Shown here: one piece after another, positions 13,630-18,237 of the stretch
Position numbering within the stretch: position 1 is the first letter of the stretch
How the letters are laid out: the number at the start of each line of letters is the position of its first letter
Assembly (NCBI GenBank): GCA_937965895.1
Contig: CALCKS010000292.1
Span: forward strand, 1-18,237
Length of the DNA: 18,237 bases
Reading direction: 5' to 3'
DNA from: an uncultured Campylobacter sp.
GTDB taxonomy: Bacteria; Campylobacterota; Campylobacteria; Campylobacterales; Campylobacteraceae
The notes under the pieces: model-generated
Database searches by the model: none
What the model saw: only the letters and a program-made list of their open reading frames with translations
What the model was told of the DNA's origin: nothing
Translations under genes and position numbers: made by a program

Positions 13630-14244
13630 TCAGCCCTCTTTTATTATAGTTTCAAGTGCGGCCTTCTCGATAACGACGGCACCGTAAGTCGCCACTAAGT
13701 AAGCGTTTATCTCGCTCGCATCGATTAGATAGCAGTTTGATAAATTTCTAAACGCCAATAGTGTGTTGTCGTCAAGCAGATCTTTTACGACCAAAGCGTC
13801 TCTCAAATTTAACGCGCTGATTATTTTAGCCGCGTCTTTAGTCTTGCCGCTTGCGATCTCTATGCTATCCACCGCGAAAATTTTACCCGCGTTAGCTTTT
13901 TCGTTTAGCGCGAACTCAAGCGCCAATCTTTTTTGCTTTTTATTGACCTTTTGGAAGTAGTTTCGCTCGTTGCTCGGACCAAATGCTACCGCGCCGCCTA
14001 CCCAGACGTTAGTTCTGGTTGAGCCCGCTCTAGCGCCGCCGCGACCTTTTTGTCTCCACGGTTTTTTACCGCCGCCGCTTACGAAAGCTCTGGTTTTGGT
14101 GTGAGCCGAATTTGAACGCATGCCGGACAAATAAGACTTAACGTAAAGATATAGGTTGTGCGGGTTAATCTCAGCGTAATTAGCCGGTAGATCAAGCTCG
14201 CTAGCTTTTTCAAATTTTTCGTTTAATACGCAAACTTTACTCAT
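13630..14244 (-). CDS. rplD: 50S ribosomal protein L4
   Basis: L4 reaches into the exit tunnel and, in E. coli, represses the S10 operon at its leader. The 204-residue protein has the conserved loop motif TRAFVSGGGKKPWRQKGRGG followed by ARAGSTRTNVWVGGAVAFGP, which identifies the family. Length is normal. The ATG overlaps the rplC stop as ATGA, so translation is coupled. Whether L4 acts on the short rpsJ leader here cannot be told from sequence. Confidence 0.98.
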   Translation of the reverse strand: MSKVCVLNEKFEKASELDLPANYAEINPHNLYLYVKSYLSGMRSNSAHTKTRAFVSGGGKKPWRQKGRGGARAGSTRTNVWVGGAVAFGPSNERNYFQKVNKKQKRLALEFALNEKANAGKIFAVDSIEIASGKTKDAAKIISALNLRDALVVKDLLDDNTLLAFRNLSNCYLIDASEINAYLVATYGAVVIEKAALETIIKEG

Positions 14245-14819
14245 TTTACTATCCTTATTCTGCCCATTGCGCCGTTATAGCCAGCGACGCTACCTTTTAA
14301 AACCAAAATTCCGTTTTCGGCGTCAAAGCTTACGATCTCGTTTTTAACGGTAACTTTTTCGTTTCCGGTGTGTCCGGCCATCTTCATACCAGGCTGAACG
14401 CGTCCCGGCCACTCGCGGTTACCGATAGAGCCGTGTCTTTTGTGGAAGCGAGAACCGTGACTTTTCGGACCGCCGCCAAAGCCGTGTCTTTTCACGACGC
14501 CTTGATAGCCTTTACCTTTTGAGCTGAAGCTAACTTTTAAAATTTTAGCCGAGCTAAGCGGACTAAAATCAAGATCGCCTGCCTCTTTATTGGCGACTTC
14601 TAGGGTTGCGAATTTATTAAATTCTGCCGTTAGGCTATATTTTTTTTGCTGACCCTCTATGGCTTTATTTTTTGCTTTACCTTTAGCATAAGCTACTATC
14701 GCGCTGCCACATTCGCTCACTTCGCAAACTTTAGCGTTTACGACCTTTAGAAGCGTAACAGGGATGCTCGGGTTGTTTACCGTTCTGCTCATGCCTATTT
14801 TTTCTACGATATATTCCAT
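14241..14819 (-). CDS. rplC: 50S ribosomal protein L3
   Basis: L3 is an early assembly protein near the peptidyl transferase centre. The 192-residue protein starts MEYIVEKIGMSRTVNNPSIP and contains the conserved GVVKRHGFGGGPKSHGS and SIGNREWPGRVQPGMKMAGH runs that reach the active site, and the C-terminal ENGILVLKGSVAGYNGAMGR. It is a little shorter than E. coli L3 (about 209). AGGTGA lies upstream of the ATG at the end of rpsJ. Confidence 0.98.
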   Translation of the reverse strand: MEYIVEKIGMSRTVNNPSIPVTLLKVVNAKVCEVSECGSAIVAYAKGKAKNKAIEGQQKKYSLTAEFNKFATLEVANKEAGDLDFSPLSSAKILKVSFSSKGKGYQGVVKRHGFGGGPKSHGSRFHKRHGSIGNREWPGRVQPGMKMAGHTGNEKVTVKNEIVSFDAENGILVLKGSVAGYNGAMGRIRIVK

Positions 14820-14833
14820 CTTTCACCTCGCCT

Positions 14834-15145
14834 TTATTTACCCATCGCGCGGACTTCGACGTTAACCTCAGGGGCTAAGTCAAGCTTTGTTAGCGAGTCG
14901 ACGGTATCGGGCGTAGCCGCTACGATATCTAGCATTCTAGCGTGAATTCTCATTTCAAACTGCTCGCGTGAGTCTTTGTTGATGTGTGGTGATTTTAAGA
15001 CCGTGTAGCGTTTGATCTTCGTAGGCATCGGCACCGGACCTCTGACGTCGGCGCCCGTTCGTTTGACAGCTTCTACTATGGCTGCAACTGTGCGGTCGAG
15101 AACTCTATGGTCATAAGCTTTAAGCTTAAGCCTGATTCTTTCCAT
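14834..15145 (-). CDS. rpsJ: 30S ribosomal protein S10
   Basis: S10 is a head protein of the small subunit and is also NusE, a transcription antitermination factor. With the ATG at 15145 the protein has 103 residues, the usual length, and starts MERIRLKLKAYDHRVLDRTV. The longer in-frame start at 15187 adds 14 non-conserved residues and would lie next to the promoter's transcript start, while the chosen ATG has AAAGGAAAG upstream. GPVPMPTKIKRYTVLKSPH and SREQFEMRIHARMLDI are family blocks. It is first in the cluster. Confidence 0.98.
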   Translation of the reverse strand: MERIRLKLKAYDHRVLDRTVAAIVEAVKRTGADVRGPVPMPTKIKRYTVLKSPHINKDSREQFEMRIHARMLDIVAATPDTVDSLTKLDLAPEVNVEVRAMGK

Positions 15146-15168
15146 GTTTCTTTCCTTTGAATAGAACT

Positions 15169-15203
15169 TGTCGCAAACATACGACACTTCTTACTTGTGT
15201 AAG
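15169..15203 (-). promoter_or_regulatory. rpsJ leader with two small hairpins
   Basis: Between the predicted transcript start (near 15205) and rpsJ lie two short dyads: CTTAC-ACAA-GTAAG (15190-15203) and TGTCG/CGACA (15169-15173 with 15182-15186) around an 8-base loop. The leader is only about 60 bases, much shorter than the E. coli S10 leader that binds L4, so L4 control of that type is not evident. Confidence 0.35.
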
Positions 15204-15211
15204 AGACTCGG

Positions 15212-15240
15212 ATTTTATCCAAATGGCTTTTTAAAGTCAA
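15212..15240 (-). promoter_or_regulatory. Near-consensus sigma70 promoter of the ribosomal-protein cluster
   Basis: On the minus strand TTGACT (15235-15240) is followed after exactly 17 bases by TAAAAT (15212-15217). This is a strong match for sigma70 and lies about 67 bases upstream of the rpsJ ATG. It is the natural main promoter for rpsJ through rpsH. Confidence 0.85.
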
Positions 15241-15277
15241 TATTTTGAACAAATTTCGTGAAATTTAATAAAATTAT

Positions 15278-15294
15278 TTCCTTTTTATAAGGAA
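15278..15294. repeat. 17-base dyad, copy 1 (TTCCTTTTTATAAGGAA)
   Basis: An imperfect palindrome lying 38 bases upstream of the rpsJ -35. A near copy occurs at 16148-16164, and the similarity extends on both sides (AATTAT before; a run resembling TTTTGTAAATTT after). The two flank the Sel1-repeat gene. Confidence 0.5.
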
Positions 15295-15350
15295 GATTTT
15301 GTAAATTTGGCTGAAAATTTGAGGCGAAATATTTAAATTTGGTTTGGGAT

Positions 15351-15383
15351 AAATTTGGACAGTTTAAAGTCATGTCCAAATTT
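15351..15383. terminator. 10-bp hairpin behind the Sel1-repeat gene
   Basis: Arms AAATTTGGAC (15351-15360) and GTCCAAATTT (15374-15383) enclose a 13-base loop, starting seven bases behind the stop codon at 15390. T-rich sequence inside the distal arm fits a weak intrinsic terminator. It separates this gene from the strong rpsJ promoter about 110 bases further on. Confidence 0.5.
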
Positions 15384-15389
15384 TAAAAA

Positions 15390-16037
15390 TCACCTTGAGC
15401 CTTGTTTTAAAAGCTCGTACATTGCGCAGGTTAGTTGCCAAAGCCTAACGCCTTCTTCAAAAGATTGAACAACATTATCGGTAGCCCCGGCAGTACATCC
15501 TCTTTGATAATATTTCATTGCGTCGTTTTTTTCATTTAATTCTAAGTATACATCGCCCAAAAAGCTGCAAGCAGTAAAATCCGGCGTGATGTCGCAGCTT
15601 TTTTTAACACGCCAAATTCCTTCCAAAAACGCTTGCTTCTCATTTATGCCTGAAACATGCTTATTGATATACAAAAATCCAAGATTTCTACAACCGAGCG
15701 CGTCGTTTCCGACATCACAAGATTTAGCATATAGCTCAAACGCTTTTTTGTAGTCCCGCTTTACGCCTTTTTCATTTTCGTACATAAAGCCTAGATTATT
15801 GCACGACCTGTAGTTTCCATTATTGCAACCCTTTTTATAAAATTTCATCGCCTTGCCGTAGTCTTGCTTTACCCCGTACACCTCAAAGGCAAAATCATAA
15901 ACTCCGCCCGCCACGCCGCACGCCATCTCGTCTCCGGCATTACACTTGTTTTCATAGTCCTTTAGTATATTTGCCATCGGATTGTCTATCGCCAAAGCGC
16001 TTATTAACATCAGACCAAAAACCGTAATTTTTTTCAT
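15390..16037 (-). CDS. Secreted cysteine-rich Sel1-like repeat protein
   Basis: The 215-residue protein has a signal peptide (MKKITVFGLMLISALA, likely cut after A16; no lipobox cysteine), so it should be exported to the periplasm or beyond. The rest is Sel1-like helical repeats, for example YGKAMKFYKKGCNNGNYRSC and YKKAFELYAKSCDVG. Cysteines are paired once per repeat with 7 or 8 residues between them: C32/C40, C71/C79, C107/C116, C148/C157. This matches the disulfide-stitched pattern of Helicobacter Hcp proteins. The last pair, C181/C204, is 22 residues apart, and the C terminus departs from the repeat pattern. The start has AAAGGCGG upstream. Binding partner is unknown. A C11/T13 homopolymer lies in its putative promoter. 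Confidence 0.85.
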   Translation of the reverse strand: MKKITVFGLMLISALAIDNPMANILKDYENKCNAGDEMACGVAGGVYDFAFEVYGVKQDYGKAMKFYKKGCNNGNYRSCNNLGFMYENEKGVKRDYKKAFELYAKSCDVGNDALGCRNLGFLYINKHVSGINEKQAFLEGIWRVKKSCDITPDFTACSFLGDVYLELNEKNDAMKYYQRGCTAGATDNVVQSFEEGVRLWQLTCAMYELLKQGSR

Positions 16038-16059
16038 AATATCCGCCTTTCAAATAAAA

Positions 16060-16065
16060 ATTTAA
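16060..16065 (-). promoter_or_regulatory. Possible -10 of the Sel1-repeat gene
   Basis: TTAAAT on the minus strand lies 22 bases before the ATG at 16037. If it is the -10, the homopolymer at 16074-16097 lies in the spacer and over the -35 position, so tract length would set promoter spacing. The match to TATAAT is only moderate. Confidence 0.3.
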
Positions 16066-16073
16066 CGCATTCT

Positions 16074-16097
16074 CCCCCCCCCCCTTTTTTTTTTTTT
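16074..16097. repeat. Mixed homopolymer C11 T13, likely length-variable
   Basis: Eleven C (16074-16084) are followed directly by thirteen T (16085-16097); on the minus strand this is A13 G11, ending 36 bases before the ATG of the Sel1-repeat gene. It lies in the divergent gap between that gene and the ATPase gene. Poly-G/C tracts of this length are the usual substrate of slipped-strand phase variation in Campylobacter. The exact count in an assembly is uncertain. Confidence 0.85.
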
Positions 16098-16147
16098 AAA
16101 AATCGTTAAATTTGCCCTTGTTTTTTTGGCGTCAAATTTTAATTATC

Positions 16148-16164
16148 TTCCTCTTTACAAGGAA
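16148..16164. repeat. 17-base dyad, copy 2 (TTCCTCTTTACAAGGAA)
   Basis: It matches copy 1 (15278-15294) at 15 of 17 positions and lies just upstream of the TATAAT of the ATPase gene, in the place where a -35 or an operator would be. Confidence 0.5.
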
Positions 16165-16168
16165 ACTT

Positions 16169-16177
16169 TGCTATAAT
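16169..16177 (+). promoter_or_regulatory. Extended -10 promoter of the ATPase gene
   Basis: TGCTATAAT, with the core TATAAT at 16172-16177, lies 23 bases before the ATG at 16201. There is no clear -35, but upstream sequence is T-rich. It is the same extended -10 as before the NifU-like gene. Confidence 0.75.
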
Positions 16178-16200
16178 TTTCCAAATTTAAAAGGCAAAAA

Positions 16201-17295
16201 ATGCAAACTCTAACCGCGCTCTACCAAAGTCCGCCCAAAAACGTCAGATTTATAAATAGAAAATTTGAGATCGTCGCACCAAAAACGCTGATAAAAGGCG
16301 GTGTAGGAAGCGGTAAAACCTCGCTGATCGCGGGCTTTTTGTCGGCATTTGAGGGCAAAGAGTTTTTATATGTAAATTTAGGCGACCTTCGCATAGATGC
16401 GGATGAGATTTTGTCAAATTTACCCGAGTTTTTACACCAAAATCCGCAGATAAAAATTCTAGCGATCGATGATTTTGAGCAGAGATTTTGGGATAAATTT
16501 GAGCCGATTTTGCAGCTAAATTTATCAAATTTTATCGTCGCTTCGCGGTTTAAAGATGCAAATTTAAACGGTTTTAGCGAGCTAAATTTGGATTTTTTAG
16601 ACTACGAGGAATTTATCGCGTTTTTTTCAAAAAAGATCGATCCCGAGACGCTTTTTAGCCATTTTTTGCTTCACGGCAGGAGTCCCGCATCGGCCTTTGG
16701 AGACGCCGAAAACGTCGCGGTAAATCTACAAATCGCGCTAAAATCGTCGCTATCAGCCACGCAACTAGCCGTGCTAAAAGAGTGCGCGAAAGCTCAGGCG
16801 CAAAACGTGAGCGTTTTTGAGATTTTTAGTATACTAAAATCCGCCCGCAAAATCTCAAAAGATAGCGTCTACGGCGCGCTTAGCGAGCTAGAAAACATGA
16901 GCGCAGTTAGCCTGGTAGAAAAATTTAACGAGCCAAACGCCGCAAAGAGGCTTTATTTTAACGACTTTGCATTTAAAAGCGCGCTGAGCCTAAAAAAGGA
17001 CTTCGCAAAAAATTTTAACAACACGGTTTTTTGCGAGCTAGCCAAATTTAACGAGCGGATTTTTTACACCAAGGAACTTGATTTTTTCCTGCCAAAAAGG
17101 AAACTTGCGATCATTTGCTCGCCGTTTAGCGATGCGGATTTGGTCTTTTTAAAATTTAAAAAACTGCACGCAAATTTAAAAAATTTAGGTATAAATAGGC
17201 TACAAGCAATCAGTGTGGCAAACTCGGGCGAGACGAGCATAGAGGGCATAAAATGCGAGGTCGCGCCGTTTTCTCGCTGGGCGCTGGGCATATAA
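16201..17295 (+). CDS. P-loop ATPase of the AAA_14/DUF4143-like type
   Basis: The 364-residue protein has a Walker A motif GGVGSGKTS at 33-41 and a Walker B ILAIDDFE at 86-93, with NFIVASR (110-116) in the position of a sensor arginine. HGRSPASAF around 158-166 recalls the GG-x-P region of AAA_14 ATPases. Residues about 180-245 look like a winged helix, and the C-terminal part (KRLYFNDFAFKSAL, NTVFCELAK, IFYTKELDFFL) follows the order of the DUF4143 domain, whose EVDF nuclease-like motif is here ELDF. The role is unknown. No membrane segment or signal is seen. AAAGG precedes the ATG. It forms a unit with the exported protein 10 bases downstream and is rich in AAATTT words, unlike the ribosomal genes. 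Confidence 0.75.
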   Translation: MQTLTALYQSPPKNVRFINRKFEIVAPKTLIKGGVGSGKTSLIAGFLSAFEGKEFLYVNLGDLRIDADEILSNLPEFLHQNPQIKILAIDDFEQRFWDKFEPILQLNLSNFIVASRFKDANLNGFSELNLDFLDYEEFIAFFSKKIDPETLFSHFLLHGRSPASAFGDAENVAVNLQIALKSSLSATQLAVLKECAKAQAQNVSVFEIFSILKSARKISKDSVYGALSELENMSAVSLVEKFNEPNAAKRLYFNDFAFKSALSLKKDFAKNFNNTVFCELAKFNERIFYTKELDFFLPKRKLAIICSPFSDADLVFLKFKKLHANLKNLGINRLQAISVANSGETSIEGIKCEVAPFSRWALGI

Positions 17296-17305
17296 AGGAG
17301 CGGTT

Positions 17306-18187
17306 ATGAGAGCGGTTACGGCGATATTTTTGGCCTGCGTTTTGGCACTAGGCTACGAGATCAGGCATGAAAACGAGGGCAAAATTTATAAATTTGCAGG
17401 CGAGGCGGACGGGAGCAAATTTGAGCTCTACATCAGCGAGCTTGAGGCCGAGTTTGAAAATTTTAGCGACAAGGGCGCCGTTTTACCGCCCAAATTTCAA
17501 GGTCACGCATTTTTCGAGGGCGCTAGATACGACTTTAGTAAAGGTAGCATCGAAAGATCGGGCGCCGATATAACGGCCGTAAACGCGGTTGCCGAGTGGC
17601 TAAATCTAAGTGTAAAAGCGGATAACGGCGAACTAACGGGCAAACTAGCAATCAGAGGCAAGGCGCGAAAGGCTGTGATAAAACAGGTCGCAAGCTATGA
17701 TTTTACCGCACTCGGTCTGCAAGAGATCGGGCGAGACGGGACGCGATTTGAATCCGTCGCGAGTGACTTTTATTCGCCTAAATTTGCTCAAAATAACAAA
17801 AAATCTCTCGCCGCAAAGCTTGAAAATTTTAAATCGGTATGGCTCAAAGACCCCTCAAGCAACACCGCAAGCGCGCTAAATAACCTCGAGTATCAAAACA
17901 GCAAAATAAGAAGCGTCTGCGAACTAGGCGTAAACGGAAAAGTCTGCAAAACCGTCTGGCTAAAAAACCTAAAAAAGATAAATTTGGGCGACGTTTTTAA
18001 GGATCTAAACGACGCAAATTTAACGGCGATCTTTGCCAAAGAAAAGATAACTCCGAGCGAAAATTTTACGCTCTCGCCAAGCGGGATTACATTTTTTGAC
18101 GGTGCGACCGGCGGCAAAAACAGCGAAATTTCGCTACCGCTTGAGCCCATCAAAGAGCATCTAAAGCAAAATTTCGGGCTGTTTTAG
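17306..18187 (+). CDS. Exported protein of unknown function, possible DUF3298-like C terminus
   Basis: The 293-residue protein starts with a short signal peptide (MRAVTAIFLACVLALG, probable cleavage after G16; the C11 lacks a good lipobox). Residues 20-135 are mostly alternating beta-like strands (KIYKFAGEADGSKFELYISE). Two cysteines, C205 and C214, could form a disulfide. The C-terminal part (INLGDVFKDLNDANLTAIF, then ENFTLSPSGITFFD and EISLPLEPIKEHL) has the order seen in DUF3298/RsiV-type domains, but the match is by eye and weak. AAGGAG lies upstream of the ATG. It follows the ATPase gene by 10 bases, so the two are cotranscribed and may act in one envelope-related task. Confidence 0.7.
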   Translation: MRAVTAIFLACVLALGYEIRHENEGKIYKFAGEADGSKFELYISELEAEFENFSDKGAVLPPKFQGHAFFEGARYDFSKGSIERSGADITAVNAVAEWLNLSVKADNGELTGKLAIRGKARKAVIKQVASYDFTALGLQEIGRDGTRFESVASDFYSPKFAQNNKKSLAAKLENFKSVWLKDPSSNTASALNNLEYQNSKIRSVCELGVNGKVCKTVWLKNLKKINLGDVFKDLNDANLTAIFAKEKITPSENFTLSPSGITFFDGATGGKNSEISLPLEPIKEHLKQNFGLF

Positions 18188-18237
18188 CCAACTTTTCCGC
18201 CAAAAAATTTGAACAAATGGAAGGCAAAATTTGATAC

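Noticed and set aside
15146..15187. Longer S10 with 14 extra N-terminal residues
   Set aside because: The start would be nearly at the predicted transcript start and the residues are not conserved; ATG at 15145 gives the usual 103 residues.
16142..16177. Sigma54 or sigma28 promoter before the ATPase gene
   Set aside because: GG and GC are not spaced 10 bases apart, and no CGATAT-type -10 is present; TGCTATAAT explains the site better.
18219..18237. Possible start of a further plus-strand gene (GGAAGG, then TTG at 18231)
   Set aside because: Only seven bases of the frame are visible; the nearby ATG at 18217 is followed by a stop within six codons.

Overview
The window is the bulk of a ribosomal-protein supercluster (S10, spc and alpha operons fused end to end), read entirely on the minus strand, with a few unrelated genes at each edge. 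Gene content and order (no rpmD/L30 between rpsE and rplO, map directly behind secY, infA-rpmJ-rpsM-rpsK-rpsD-rpoA-rplQ at the end, zinc-type S14 and L36) together with protein wording point to Campylobacterota, most probably Campylobacter. The abundance of the palindromic word AAATTT in non-ribosomal sequence suggests the C. concisus/rectus/showae/gracilis side of the genus rather than C. jejuni; that species-level call is inference.

Layout. Bases 1-468 (minus): the 5' end of a small repeat-type protein gene and a NifU-like Fe-S scaffold gene with its own TATAAT promoter. 469-948: gene-poor DNA with one weak gene remnant at best. 949-15145 (minus): rpsJ, rplC, rplD, rplW, rplB, rpsS, rplV, rpsC, rplP, rpmC, rpsQ, rplN, rplX, rplE, rpsN, rpsH, then a 385-base break, rplF, rplR, rpsE, rplO, secY, map, a large inverted repeat, infA, a structured leader, and rpmJ, rpsM, rpsK, rpsD, rpoA, rplQ, closed by a clear rho-independent terminator. 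A near-consensus sigma70 promoter (TTGACT-17-TAAAAT) precedes rpsJ. 15146-16037 (minus): a secreted, cysteine-paired Sel1-repeat protein with a C11/T13 homopolymer just upstream. 16201-18187 (plus): a two-gene unit of a P-loop ATPase and an exported protein of unknown function.

How it works together. The supercluster makes most of both ribosomal subunits, the core RNA polymerase alpha subunit, the SecY translocon channel, methionine aminopeptidase and IF1. Genes are tightly packed, with several TAATG or ATGA stop/start overlaps indicating coupled translation. The sequence suggests that it is not one transcript: besides the rpsJ promoter, there is a second promoter right behind rpsH (TTGACT-18-TATAAA) with a leader of about 300 bases before rplF, a 21-bp dyad at the end of map, and a promoter-like TATACT followed by a three-hairpin leader before rpmJ. 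That last leader, with a possible loop-loop interaction and a sequestered ribosome binding site, is the best candidate here for an undescribed regulatory element. The other notable site is the mixed homopolymer in the putative promoter of the Sel1-repeat gene, which looks phase-variable. No mobile element, CRISPR array, tRNA or rRNA was seen.
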